Shown: piece by piece, positions 44,105 to 55,852 of the stretch
How the letters are laid out: each line of letters opens with the position of its first letter
Numbering within the stretch: the stretch's first letter is position 1
Source of the DNA: Thozetella sp. PMI_491
Lineage: Eukaryota > Ascomycota > Sordariomycetes > Chaetosphaeriales > Chaetosphaeriaceae
Reading direction: 5' to 3'
NCBI GenBank assembly: GCA_021432635.1
Contig: MU270033.1
Coordinates: 793,272-857,271 of the forward strand
DNA: 64,000 nucleotides
Position numbers and translations under genes: made by a program
The notes under the pieces: model-generated
Database searches by the model: none
What the model was told of the DNA's origin: nothing
What the model saw: the letters and a program-made list of their open reading frames with translations, nothing else

Positions 44105-46258
44105 ACATACTTCGAAGTGGATATCACAGGTTTACATGGCACGAATGGCTGGTTGGGCCAGTAGACTCCCTGGTCTATCCAATTATGGCGTCGAAGCGAC
44201 TAGAGGCAAGTCACTTCACAGTGGAGCGGTATCCATTAAGATGGGCATGCTGCGGCACAAGAATAGGTCCGATTGGTGCCAAAAGTCCTCATCAACAAAG
44301 CAAAAGGCCTTCGAATTTCCAAAGATGCGAGTGTACTTTAAAGTGTACTACCAAACTAAAGGCTACAAATTAGCAACGGCAAGTCTAATAAGGCCGACTA
44401 TAGAGGAATCCTCAACGAGGTGCTTGTAGAGTGGCTAGGTATCATAAGGGGAGTTTAGATAGTAGAGTCAGCGGTAACTTGCTGCGTGACACTAAGCGGA
44501 GGGTGCGATGCCCTTCGTGGAAGAAGAAATTTATTATGTAGTATCTCAGGCAACGCTCAACGCTGGGGCTTCGGAACTCAATCGATGAAGACGATGCATA
44601 CATTTTCGGTTGAAGTGTAGGCCAAGAACACCAGCCACAGTGAATCTTGGCGAGAGGCAGTGGGGTATGAGTTTATTTGGTGACCACGTTGTTTCTCAGT
44701 GCTGGATGGATCCTCTATGGTCGTACTATTGAGCCGTCAATGGAACTAGAGTTCCTTGAAGCCCAATTGAAGGTTGTGCGTGGGGATTTACAGCTAGGAA
44801 CTGCAAACAGGCGTATGGAACCGCCAGTGTTTATGGCTGCATTGCTTGCTCATCTCCAGCCCATGTAAGCGACTGCGGCGCTAGTATTCCTGTGGTTGGT
44901 GCCATTGTTTCACGTTTAATGTGACTCTGATGAGTTGAAGACAGGGGTGGAAAGGCCCCGCCCAACTCAAAATCACCGTTGCCCACCGGGATGTCGCAGG
45001 AAGTGAGTGTAGTTATACAAAGACAATTTGAGCCTCTTGGATGAAGGGTGCCTAACCGGGTACTTAGGTGTGGATTAGAAGCAATGACCCCGGGATCTGT
45101 CGCATTCTGTGCTTTGTAATGCTCACTGGCGGAGTACTAGTGATGCGCTGTCGGTAAAACTAACGCGGGGAGCTTCGTCCGTGTCGGTAGCCGAAGGGCA
45201 CGTCACGACGATGAGCTCGGTGATCCGTCTACACCAACTTCTTGGCGGAGCGATGTTTACGCTACAAGACCAGGTCGTTTTCTATGCTAAAATCACTGCT
45301 AAGTTTCTAGGCGAAGGTGACAGAAGACGCGAAGTGCTGGCAGCGCGATATGCCATCGGATGCTATGGTGACCTAGCCTAGTATCCAGTGCTCCAAGCCT
45401 CGGCCTTGGCTTTGGCTCCCATCAGTGCCGACAGTGTGTTTGTGCATACTACGGTAGCAGATGTAACCATCATGAGGGAAACCCGCCCGCAATATACCAC
45501 GCCTAGGCGTAAGACGGCCGCCAATCAGGTCTAGCAAGGATTTCATCTCGGCTTCAAGAGGCAGGCAGTGGTCGTGTAATAGGGCCGGGGCGCTTAAACC
45601 GATGCAGGAATTAGCGTGTCCATCATCATCTGATAATCTGATCTAGGCGCTCCGTCGCCAAGTGACCCCAGTATTCGATCACCTGAGATCCACCATTTCA
45701 GTCTTCGGTAATTCGGAGCTGTTGCTCCACCGTGACGTGCAGACATGAGTCTGGCGACGTAATTATATCTTCTCAGAATACTAAAGAGGGTATGACTGTT
45801 GAGGTGTGCAAAAGGGGAGCATTCCCGACTTTCCCTCTCGAGACGCAACGTAGCCCGACGAATTAACGTAGTGCAGGTAATGAATGGCAAGGGGCATTGG
45901 CAAGCAGGATTTCTGCTGGCACTGCCCCCGCTGGCAGCCAAGCCTATCATTTGGACGAGCGTGGAGCACAACCAACCAACCCTCTCTGTGCCACCCACTA
46001 GATGGATGAATCCGTCGCCGATGCTACTAGCGCCTCTCATCTCGATCCTCCGCCACTACCCTGCCAAACACGCTATACAGAGCAAATGTGCACACAATGG
46101 GCCGGCAATAGCAACATCATAATCCAACTGCCATGGGGGTGGAGGGGGAGAGCCCGTGAATCTACATATACCTCCTTCGTCGAGCTCTCTCCTCCACAGT
46201 GTCAGCGCCATCCGCAGCTCTGACAACGGATCCACGATACCCAAAGCGATCGACCAAG
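44105..46258. other. Long gene-poor interval
   Basis: About 2.15 kb with no supported gene. Frames near 44677, 45109 and, on the minus strand, 45594-46040 lack recognisable domains. The last 100 bp contain CATATA-type sequence and are probably the promoter of the Thr-rich surface protein. Confidence 0.45.
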
Positions 46259-47299
46259 ATGTATAGCCGACTGTTTACCCTCCTCACCCTTTCTGGGTCG
46301 CTCGCCAGCGCCTGGGTCAGCACCAGCTCCTCGGCGACAACAGCTGTCGTGTGTTCCACGCTGTCTGGCAGCGGCGGTCTGCAGCCCACGCCGATCCCCC
46401 GCTCCACCGAGGAGGTCGACGCCGTCACGTTCTCGTCGGACAGGGGAACCTACACCGTCGAAAGGGTCGTCCCGGTGACTGTCGCTACGGTCACTACGAC
46501 GCAGTATACCACCACCGCAGTCACTTGGGTCGTGGAGACTGTCAGTAGCCCGACATTGACTAGCTTTGCTAAGATCGTGTCGACCGTTGCCACGGCTGTC
46601 GTCCCCTCGACCGTATGCAACAATGGTGTGGTCCCCACCACGGTGACCGAATATACCGGCACCTATACTCCCGTCTCGGGGCAAGCCACTACCCTCCCGT
46701 CCACCTATCCCACCTTGATCGCCTGTGCCCAGAGTGTCACTACATATTTAGGCCTGTATGAAGTCGTGACCGTAACCAAGACTGAGAGCGTTACGGCGAC
46801 CTCCGTGGTCCTGTCGGCCACCGCCACCACCACGTCTACCGTCACGCTCGGCAAGACTACTGTATACGGCGCCACTGTTACCACTACTACGACTAGCTAC
46901 ACCGTAGCCAACACGCTGGCGGTTAAGACAACTGCGTGTGAGGAAACGACCACGACCACCCTCGCCGCCAAGTGCGCGCCCACCAACCTGATCGGCGCCA
47001 TCAACGGTGTTGGCCTCGTGTCCGGGACCTACGCCTCGAACAGCAGCGTCACCTACGGGCCCAGAGAGGACACTCCTTTTAAGGCGGATGCCAGCCTGTG
47101 CTGCCAACTCTGCGAGGACAACGAAGGCTGTGCTGGCCTCATGTGGTCCAACGGCGTTTGCGGACTGCTGTACGTCGCCGATGGGGCCAACCAAGCCCAG
47201 TGCACCGAGGTCTTTACCTTCAAGACCCAGGCCAATGTTGTGGCCGGGGAGGGCCTCGTGGTCCAGTCGGGCTGCGGCAGCATCAGGTACCAGGCTTAA
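46259..47299 (+). CDS. Secreted Thr-rich surface protein with C-terminal Cys-rich PAN/apple-like region
   Basis: An intronless gene of 346 residues. A signal peptide (MYSRLFTLLTLSGSLASA) is followed by about 230 residues very rich in Thr, Val and Ser, with runs such as VTVATVTTTQYTTTAVTWV and ATATTTSTVTLGKTTV, a pattern typical of heavily O-glycosylated wall or surface proteins. The last 100 residues carry eight or more Cys around CCQLCEDNEGCAG and WSNGVCGLLY. That is the kind of spacing seen in PAN/apple-like fungal adhesion modules. No GPI tail is visible. The start has good context (AAGATG). A role in wall structure or adhesion is inferred; no family name is certain. Confidence 0.8.
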   Translation: MYSRLFTLLTLSGSLASAWVSTSSSATTAVVCSTLSGSGGLQPTPIPRSTEEVDAVTFSSDRGTYTVERVVPVTVATVTTTQYTTTAVTWVVETVSSPTLTSFAKIVSTVATAVVPSTVCNNGVVPTTVTEYTGTYTPVSGQATTLPSTYPTLIACAQSVTTYLGLYEVVTVTKTESVTATSVVLSATATTTSTVTLGKTTVYGATVTTTTTSYTVANTLAVKTTACEETTTTTLAAKCAPTNLIGAINGVGLVSGTYASNSSVTYGPREDTPFKADASLCCQLCEDNEGCAGLMWSNGVCGLLYVADGANQAQCTEVFTFKTQANVVAGEGLVVQSGCGSIRYQA

Positions 47300-47536
47300 T
47301 CGCCGAGTGTATCGACCTCTAAGAGCTTTGGACTTCTTAGTACATACTGAAATAGAAATGAAATCGTACATAATTAAGGCGCAATACACCAGTCTCCACT
47401 TCCGCGACGTGAATTCAAACAGTACTCGGGTTCGGTAGCTAAATCCATCCGCACGCAGAGAAGCCGATCCCTTGGGGTCCAGGACAGATGACTATTCCAA
47501 CTCGCTGCGAACTTTATCCTTTGGTAACAATGACCT

Positions 47537-48826
47537 TTAGAGCTTGCCCTGGATCATGTCCACCTCAGGCAATAAAGGATCCCCTTTGCTGGTCAAGACT
47601 GGAGCAACCCTTGCCCCATCGCTGAACGTGAATTCCAAGAAGGCCACGATCACGCGCGAGAGAATTCCTTGTACCCTCGTCCAATCTATTGCTCCAAATT
47701 GCCCCCGCAAGATCTCCCCTAGTGGGCCGGTAACGGAGGACGACAAGCCCACTGCTGTCAGGAGCGTAGGAACGTCCGTGAAGGATCCGTGTTGCGTCCC
47801 ATTGACCGCTAGCAACGCCCTTGGCGCCCCTCGCATCGACAGCTGTTTCCAGAACGCGTCCCAGGTTGGGTCCTCTGCTGTGTGGTTGGGCCTTCCGACC
47901 AACATGAACGGCTGGTCCAGCCCGATGTCAAGGACAGGGTGGGAGATCTGACCATCTAGATCAATGCCAGCGCGGATCCTACCCGGTTCCGACAGCATGG
48001 CAGCCGCGGCTGTGGAGCCTCCGATAGAGTGCCCAGCCATGGCAACTCGGTTAAGATCGAGTCGAGAAACTGGTATGTGGGGGGTGGCAGTGTTTTTGCC
48101 GCCGGGTGGATTTGACTGGAGCCGCCGAAGAGTTTGAAGGAGGAAGAAGACATCTTCCATACGAACCTACGGGGTTTCCTTAGCTCAAGTCCGAGCGAGA
48201 GGACCGAATTGACCGGCAACATGGACGAGACTCACCTGCACAGATGCCTCGACCGCCGTTGCGTTGTTATCTGGGATATTGCCTCCATAAATTACGGTTC
48301 CATCTAGAAACTCGACGACAGGGGGATCGTATGGGTGGTCAATGCTAATGACAGCATAGCCGTAGCTAGCGAGATCTCTAGCGATCCCTCCATACAGCAG
48401 TCGCGAGTTCCCGGAGCCAGGTGAGAACAGGACGACCGGGTACACGGCACGCCGGCTTTCAAATGAGCCTGCACCACTATTCTTTCGGCAACGCAGAGGT
48501 TCGCAGAGCTGCATAGCAAAAGAGTCGAACGTATCGTTTGAAAGCCCAATGGCGACTGCTAGAGACTCGTATGATGCAGCTGTGAGGGGCGGCATGTATG
48601 GCGCGATCTGAGCACGACAGGAGGCATTGGTTGCGCCTGCGGGTTGAAAGACAGAAATCATGATTTTTCGTAAGTGAGGACTGTCGGGTGGTGCATACGG
48701 GTCCTGGCGATGGAGGTCGGTGAGTTCGTGGGTCGTCATTGCTACGGGTAGAGGACCAGTAGGACCTGGGACGTATACAGCCTTCACGGCCGCAAGAAAG
48801 GTAAAGAGTGCAATTAGGGGTGTCAT
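47537..48826 (-). CDS. Secreted PAF-acetylhydrolase-like alpha/beta hydrolase
   Basis: Two exons with an intron at 48167-48235 encode 406 residues. A signal peptide (MTPLIALFTFLAAVKA) precedes YVPGPTGPLPVAMTTHELTD, the usual start of fungal members of the platelet-activating-factor acetylhydrolase group, which hydrolyse short acyl esters of phospholipids. The oxyanion region reads VVLFSPGSGNSRLLYG, the nucleophile elbow GHSIGGST, the acid is in AGIDLDG, and the base in NGTQHGSFTD, so the Ser-Asp-His triad is complete. In fungi these proteins are often simply secreted esterases of unknown substrate. It faces the regulator at 49546 across a 719-bp divergent intergenic region, which allows but does not prove shared control. 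Confidence 0.9.
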
Positions 48827-49545
48827 TCTAATAAATTAGAAAACAACTTCTCAATTAGAAACTAGACAAATTGAAGAATGTGTGTGATGTTGATGTCTAT
48901 CAGCCAAGGCCTTGCTTTCCCCTTAAATACGGCTACAGTTGAGGGCCGACAGGGATCTTGGGACCGAAGAAAACTGTTTAAAGCGTCACAGGGCTCCATG
49001 GCTAATTGCCACGGAACTAGTTGTGTCTACCCTACGTGTTTGGGCCGACTACAGCTATGCTAAAGGCTGTATCGCGACGTTGTTACCGCTTTGGGGCAGT
49101 CTTGGGCGGTCGGCCCAGGCTTAAGAATTGGAGCTCGCTGCTTTAGCCTCGGCTGAAGCCATCAGCCAAGGCAGGGAGCCGGCTGTACTTGCTGGCATGA
49201 AAGCGGCAAGTTGCTGCGATGGGCTCCATAGGTCCTTAGCCCGGCTGAGAGGGGTGTCGCTCGACCACTTCCACTTTTAGACTAGCCTTGTGGACTCTAG
49301 TTCGTGGAGGTCAATCAGCACCAACGAACGTCACACAGCGCCAACCTCGTAACCTAGAAGCTACTGCTCAGCCGCAACTATCCAGTGGCAACAATGAAAA
49401 CGCGCGTTCTTTCAGCTTAATTTAATATACGTGCCCATGCGTATCGCAATAAGCTCCACGCCGGTTTCGCCCATCCATGAATTCCCTGCAAAAACACGCC
49501 CAAGCGGGTACCATCAACTAATCCGTATTCGACAACAACCTCGCG
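48827..49545. promoter_or_regulatory. Divergent intergenic region between the hydrolase and regulator genes
   Basis: 719 bp containing both promoters. I see no TATA box with certainty and no clear inverted CGG pair that would mark a zinc-cluster binding site. No gene is supported. Confidence 0.35.
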
Positions 49546-51262
49546 ATGCCAGTTGGGCCATTTGATCATCGCGTCAAGCGGTCACGCTGCTCTCGCTGTG
49601 CAGCAAGCCATCTCAAGGTGAGCTTCTATTTGTTGCATGATCACCCTTGTTGCACTTCCTCGAGCTAAGCCCCTCACAATTTTATAGTGCTCCGGCGAGC
49701 AACCGTGCACCAACTGCCAGAGATGTGGTATAGCTTGTCACTATCCGACCTCAACCGGAAAATCGGGTTCGATCTCATTGGATGAGGGAAACCACACCAC
49801 GGCCAATGACTTTGCTAAGAAACTCAATCTTACTGTCCTGAAGCTTACGAGGAATCAGGCAAGGGTCCCTAGGCAGTTCCCGGGGAGACACGACATCACC
49901 GTTCAGCACCTGTATTACTTTGATATCTTCGTCAAGAGGAACAACTTTACGGGAATCGAGTCCACTTTCTCAGACGACGTCAAGAGTCTTCTAGCGTCAA
50001 AGTCAGGCAGCTGCCTCCGCAATGCTATACTAGCTGTTGGAGCAATGCAGGCTTCCAAATTAGACATAACCGGCGCTGCAGCACGTCGTGCGCACTCATT
50101 CTCCGGTCTCGAGGCCTATTCAAAGTCTATAACAGAGCTTCGAGACGGGATAAACCAGTCTACATCTATGGTGCCACGAATAATTGTGTTATGGACAACA
50201 TTTTTTCTTGGATTGTTTGAGGTAAGGACTTGGTTCCTTCCCCTTCTTGCTTTACAGACGTTATTTCTACCGACCATACATCAAGGGCTGTACATCAACT
50301 GACATCACACTTCTTTACGTTACTCAGCTCATGCATGATCCTACTGGTCAATCCTGGATCCAACACATGGTTCACGGAACTGCCAAAGCCCTGTCAGCCG
50401 CGGGACCATCAGTATGCCTCCGGCCCGGCCCGGGACAGCGGTTCTTCTTTCAAGCCGCTCGACCTTTCGAGGTTTGCCGCGCCATCGTTTTCAATGAATC
50501 TACTTTTCTCTCCGGAAGTGAATGGGAGGTGTCATTATGCGGAGCATCAAAAAACGAGTTGCGTCCGTTAGATACTCTCTTGGATCTCATTGTCAAATGT
50601 TCAAGACTGCGGGTCAGGTGAGAATCCTCAAGCTTACCGTATCAGTCCCTGTTCGGTAGTTGACTTTTTCTTTGACGTTTGCTGTTACTAGCACCGGTAA
50701 CTTTATCCAATCCCTCCAAGTACCATACAAGGATGAGGTTGTTACACAAGCGAATGCCCTTGCGAAGGATGGGTTTCGGCTCCGGTATGCACTACAAGCC
50801 TGGGATACAGAGAATCAGCAGCCATGCACCACGGTTTCCGGGACGACGGAGACGCCAATGCCTAGATACTCAACTATAGTGAAAGGTCTGTCCAGCGACA
50901 ACCTCGTAGCCCGCATATTTTTCGCTGCGACGAGCATATACTTATCAGGCGTCTTCGACTATGATGCAATTCACTGGCGAGCGCTAGGGATATCGTACAT
51001 CCCAGTCTTGTCAGAAGACGAAGTCCAGACACACGTGCGTGTCATCTTGCAGGAAACGAATGTTGCATTAGGCCGGACCGATCTGTCTGCCCTGCTATTT
51101 CTATTCCCACTTCGGGTGGCCGGTGCAAGGTCCCGGGAGAAATGGCAGCGGGAGTGCATAAGGAACTTGCTACGTCGCATCGAGGCAGACTTCGTCGTGG
51201 CGAGGGCGTTTGGGGAGGAGCTCGAGAAGGTGTGGCAGTGGATGGGTGAGCAAATAAGCTAA
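49546..51262 (+). CDS. Zn2Cys6 transcription factor
   Basis: Four exons. Exon 1 (49546-49617) ends inside the zinc cluster, which reads RCSRCAASHLK, then CSGEQPCTNCQRCGIACHYP after splicing. All six Cys are present, plus one extra Cys in the last loop. The middle part has HLYYFDIFVKRNN and SCLRNAILAVGAMQASKL, typical of C6 factors with a fungal-specific TF 2 (DUF3468) regulatory domain. An intron after 50220 joins FLGLFE to LMHDPTGQSWIQHMVHGTAK, and another near 50620 joins LRVR to STGNFIQ. The C-terminus ends EKVWQWMGEQIS. It appears intact. It is divergent from the PAF-acetylhydrolase-like gene and convergent with the GH5 gene, so either could be a target. Confidence 0.88.
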
Positions 51263-51411
51263 GGGTAGCGTAATAGATACTTATTTTCTCATTCCGTAAC
51301 TCACTATCACTCGAGCTAAGCACCATTAGGCTGAAAGTTTGTTTTGAAGAAAAGGTGCTTCTGTATTAAAGTCGAGTCTCGCCAGGAGACTGTCCAGGTA
51401 TTGCTATTATA

Positions 51412-52994
51412 TCATCCAATAACCGCAACCGACAAAGCAATCATTGCTATCAGTCCGCTTAGGGCCTCGCTAGCCGAAAGGCTGGGTGATGCATTGACTG
51501 TCACCGACCCTCTGCCGTTACCCGAGCCTCCCGAGGCAGAAGAGGACGAAGAAGAGGATGACGAGGAGCTGCCTACGCGAGTAGAGTTGGAGGCGCCATT
51601 CCGAATCCCAACGACGCACTGTGCCACTGTCTTCTGATCAGTGAAGTTCCCAGGGGAACCCTGGGGCGTCATAGTCAGATTATAGTCAGTGGCTGAAAAT
51701 GAACCCGCGGACCAGGCCGTATACCCCATATACGCGTTAGGGTTATTGTTCACGAACGCAAGGCTGTTGCAGAGATCGGTGAGGCACTTTGCACCATTTG
51801 GTCAGCTGTTACCGCACCTACGGCTCGGGCATGCGATCAACCACGCCGGTCACTTACCGAAGTTGTATTACCGCCACCAATCTCGCCCAAGAACGCCTTC
51901 CTCCCGTTCTTGACCAGGAACTGGGCCAGCGGCATAAAGGCGTCCTGGACGTGGTCGGTAACGCAAGTGAGGGCGGTTCCGCTACCGTCTGAATCGAGGT
52001 ATTGGTGGACCTCAAAAACAAGATTGGTAAATGAGCCGTCAGGGTTGATGACCCTGCTGAGATTTCCTGCAGAGCCATTCTCAATGAAGCTTGACGCGTG
52101 TGTGAAATCTGTTCCTGGGAGCAGGATCGTCTGCGTTGTTGCACCGGCCTTCCGGATGGCAGTGACAGCGGCCTGGACGGTATCCGCCCACATAGAGAGA
52201 TTCTGGAGATTGTGTGGCTCGTTCATCAGGCCAAACATGATCTTTGATTCGTTCCGGTACTGGGCGTCCAGACGGTTAGTTGTGGTGCTCGCTAAGCCTT
52301 CGCCTTCCGAGGGGGACCTTACCATCGTGGCGATCTGTGCCCACAAGTTCGCAAATTGTGCGTTGGTGGGACCTCCTTGGCCAATTACCTGCCCCTCAAA
52401 ACGGGCATAGTTGTGAATGTCGATGATGCAGAATGCAGCGGTGGCTAGGCATCCCTGGACGAGCTCGTTGTATTTGGCCACATTCCCCGCATCCAGCGTC
52501 CCGTTCGACGTCTTCCCAGTCACCGCGGTGGCGGAGCCATTCAAATTTCGACTGTTGATCATAAACTGCCATGTTACCGCTGTTCAGGGTCTTGTTAGCA
52601 TCATTCCACCAAATTGCCAGCGTGATAGCTGCTGGCTCGGCTAAAGGTCACCGTACGCAACCTGAACGTGTTAAGCCCATCGTTTTGGGTGAAGTGGACC
52701 ATTTGCCCAGCGCCATCCGGATTTCCTTTTCCTAACGCGGCGACTGGTCCGAACGAGTTGCTAATGTTTTGAGCACCCTGTGACAAAAGTGAGCAGGTCG
52801 TTTGTTTGCGTTGCACTCGGTCCTTGTTACCTGGATATCTGCTCCAAAATCGAAACCGGCGATGTTGAGGCCCTACTATCGATTAATTTAGGTCCAATTA
52901 CTTGTGTTGCGAAACATTTCCTTTAACTTACTGCAAAAGCGGATCTTGCGGCAGCTGCCGCGGCATGGCCAAGTAGCAGCAATGAATACTTCAT
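51412..52994 (-). CDS. GH5 endo-beta-1,4-glucanase (EGII type) with Ser linker and GPI-type tail
   Basis: A cellulase that cleaves internal beta-1,4 bonds. Exon 1 (52994-52932) encodes the signal peptide (MKYSLLLLGHAAAAAARSAF); the intron ends in TAGTAG before GLNIAGFDFG. Further introns join TFRL to PVTWQFMIN (branch GCTAAC), IATM to YRNESKIMFG, and GGNTTS to CLTDLCNS. Catalytic residues are visible: the acid/base Glu in GLMNEPHNL and the nucleophile Glu in AFLGEIGGGN, with HNYARF and HQYLDSDGSG in the cleft. There is no CBM1. After the catalytic domain comes a run of about ten Ser, then a small-residue stretch and a hydrophobic end (LSGLIAMIALSVAVIG), which looks like a GPI-anchor signal. 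That would place the enzyme on the membrane or wall. Confidence 0.93.
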
Positions 52995-53524
52995 TTTGGC
53001 CACTGTGTTAGGGGTATTGTGAATGGCTTCTCTCCAGATAGAAATCAGACCGGGAACTGCACGAGGGTGGTCCAGGGATGTACCTTAATATGGATCAGCA
53101 ACTTGCCTGCTCAGACTTGCCGGGGCGGCGAAAACGGTGGCCGAAGCCTGGTGGCCAAAACCTGCACATGAGACGAAAGATCAGACGAATTGGTCAATGC
53201 TTTCTGCTTCCCCCTTCCGGCGGCAATATGCATAATTTTTTGGCCCATATGCCTTTGGTGCTACAATCCACCAGGCCCAACTCTGAGACCACTCGAGTTG
53301 GAGGTTGCGATTTCGGCAGACTTTCCGCCGAGCGTTTGATCGGCGCAGATCATCGGCAAACCCAACTGGCGTCACCACGCCACACTCAGATCTGAAGTTG
53401 ACGCAAAGAATTCTATTGTATTCTTACTTTTAGTGCGAAGCTGATCTATAATACAAATGAGTGGCGAATCAAAGCCGGTTAATTTAAGTCCCAGGCGCTT
53501 TGGCGCATGTCTTTATTCGCCGAG
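52995..53524. other. Gene-free interval
   Basis: The promoter of the GH5 gene and the 3' flank of the efflux gene. No gene is supported. Confidence 0.45.
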
Positions 53525-55425
53525 CTAATTGTCTGCCTTCGCCTTCTTAACGCTCCTCCACTCCATCGTCAGGCTGCCGATTATAGTGAGGGCCGACAGA
53601 CACACGGCAACGGTGTAGACCTTGGTCAGGGCAGCGTTGTAGGCAACCAACACCGTCGGTAGGTACTGTGGAGGCACTAGTGATGCTACCTGAGTCGCGC
53701 CAACCTTGGTAAGGCTATACGGGTCGAAGTCGCCGCTCGGGAACGCTGCCTTGAGGTTCTTGAAAAGTTCGTTCTGGAGGACAGATTGTCCGACGGAAAC
53801 GAAAATTGCACCGCTGAGCGTCTGAACGAGCAGAACAATAGCCATCCCGGAGGCGACCTCTGCCTTGGATAAGACGGTTTGAACCGCAACCAGAGGCTGC
53901 TGCTGGCCCAAGCCAATACCTATACCCGCCATCGCTTGGTAGCCGATGAGCTTGGACAAAGGTGTATCGACCTTCCAAGTTGTTAACAAGCCTTCTCCAA
54001 TTGGAGCAATGATTGAGCCGAGTATCATCATCGGGGCATCTAGGAGGGGGTAAGCCTTGGATACGGTTGGGGATGGAGAGAGGCATGCTTCAGACATACA
54101 GTATCCGATCTTGGAGACCAAGGCGCCAGAGATAATCGACATGATGACCACACCTAGTATAACTGGAAGCAGTTGGATCCCAGAGTCAACAGGGCTGTCA
54201 CCGCGGATGACCTGATGCCAGAACGGAATGTAGTAGATCAGGATGAGAAATTGCCCTCCGTTGAAGAAGCAGTTCCAAGTGGCCGCCGCGACACTTCGTT
54301 TCGTTAACAACCGGAGCGGAAGCGTGGCGTCATCTCCTCTCCAGTATTCAAAAGCGAAGAAGGAGATGCCAAGCACGCCAGAGAGGACAAAGAGAGCGAT
54401 TATGCGCCCGTCACTCCACGGATACGTAGAACCACCCCACTGCAGGGCCAGAAGCAAGCAGACCACTGTAGGGATGAAGATTAGCAAACCGATGAAGTCG
54501 ATTTTCTTCAGCTTCTCCTTCAGGGTGATCGAGTCGAGCTCAGGTCGCTTCGGTGGGTTGAGGAGGAGAAGGATGGCCACGATAGTCACGCCACCCACCG
54601 GGAGGTTGATGTAGAAACACCAGCGCCAAGTAAGGTGAGTAGTGAAGATTCCACCAAGCACGGGGCCTAAGACAGAGGAAACGGCAAATACAGCACCCAT
54701 GGAACCCATGAACATGGGCCGAATGCGAAGAGGGATCGAGTACGCGATAATCGTCATGGCGCCGGACATGATGCCGGCGCCACCGAGACCAGCCACCGCG
54801 CGACCGACGATGAGAGCAATGCTCGTCGGCGCCACGCCGCATATCAGGGAGCCAAGCTCGAAGATGGCAATGGCGGCCAGGAAGACGTATTTGATGGAGA
54901 AGTTCGAATAGACTCGGCCATAGAAGAGCTGGAAGGAGGAGGTAGTCAAAAGGTATCCTAGATGCCGCCTAGCTGTGAGCAACCCCTACAACGTTTTTGG
55001 AAAGGAGGGCCCTGTTCTGATCCACGTACCGCTGCCGTACCACCCTACGTCTGAAAGACTCTTAAATTCGTCCGCGATCGTAGGAATGGCATTCGCCACA
55101 ATGGTTTGGTCCTGGAAGCATTGCCGCCAAAGTGAGTTCTCCAAATCAGAGAGAAGATGTTGACATAACTATGGGCTAGAACTTAACTCACCAGTGAAAC
55201 CAGAAAGACGGCAAGCCATAGGCCGATGGCTATGAAAATCAACTTTACAGTTGCGACTTTATCCGCATCGGGTTCCGCCCCCGCGGGTGCCGCCTCTTGC
55301 GGGTCTTCTACATCTCGCTCTAGGTCGCCACTTTTCTTTTCATTGTTGTGTTCCTCAGGTGTGTGCCCATCGGATTTCTCTGATACGGCAGTGGTGACAC
55401 TGCTGTTGCCTGCATCCGTGGCCAT
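53525..55425 (-). CDS. MFS multidrug/toxin efflux transporter, DHA14 (14-helix) type
   Basis: A proton-coupled exporter. Exon 1 (from 55425) encodes an acidic N-terminus and the first helix ([17 protein letters not shown]). The short exon 2 carries [19 protein letters not shown] and DVGWYGS. Splicing to the acceptor that ends CATCTAG gives the family motif [16 protein letters not shown]. An alternative acceptor 14 nt earlier would insert extra residues. Motif C-type [20 protein letters not shown] and the hydrophilic central [12 protein letters not shown] loop are typical of fungal toxin pumps (HC-toxin and gliotoxin pump group). A small intron near 54100-54040 joins KIGYY to APMMILGS. Fourteen helices fit. 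It is divergent from a Zn2Cys6 regulator, 427 bp apart, an arrangement usual for drug or metabolite resistance modules. Confidence 0.93.
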
Positions 55426-55852
55426 CTTGTGTCGCAGAGGCTAAAAGGCAAATTTCGGCCGATTAAGAAGACAAAAGAATGTAGAGAAGGGAATGACCAG
55501 ACATAATGCTAATCATGTCCCGGTGACCATTTATAGGAACACATGCGCGGTCGGCGAAGACTAACACTGTCGCAAGGCCTACACATAGCACCGCTGATAC
55601 GCCCAGTACGAGGCTACCGAGATGATGGAAGAGGTAGTGGGCCGCCCAGAATTGGGGCTGACAGGGATCGCGCTGCTTTCCAAATCGGGTTTAGCTCAAA
55701 AACAGGAGCCAGTCTAAGATGGCGACGTGAGCCGACTGCAAAGTCGGCTTCAGCGCCCGCTCTCGCCCTTCTCCGGTCTGCACCGCAGCGCATAACAATA
55801 CATCCCAGGTTCTCACAGATCACCCTAGGCGGTATTTGCCTGCGCTAGAAAT
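55426..55852. promoter_or_regulatory. Shared divergent promoter of efflux pump and regulator
   Basis: 427 bp separate the two start codons. CGG and CCG triplets are frequent, but I could not fix a defined palindromic CGG pair by eye. Joint control by the adjacent regulator is inferred from layout alone. Confidence 0.4.

Noticed and set aside
45594..46040. A 148-codon minus-strand frame
   Set aside because: No recognisable feature, and it lies just upstream of the Thr-rich surface protein gene.
46202..47389. Long minus-strand frames across the surface protein gene
   Set aside because: Arg/Gly-rich antisense shadows of the Thr/Val-rich coding strand.
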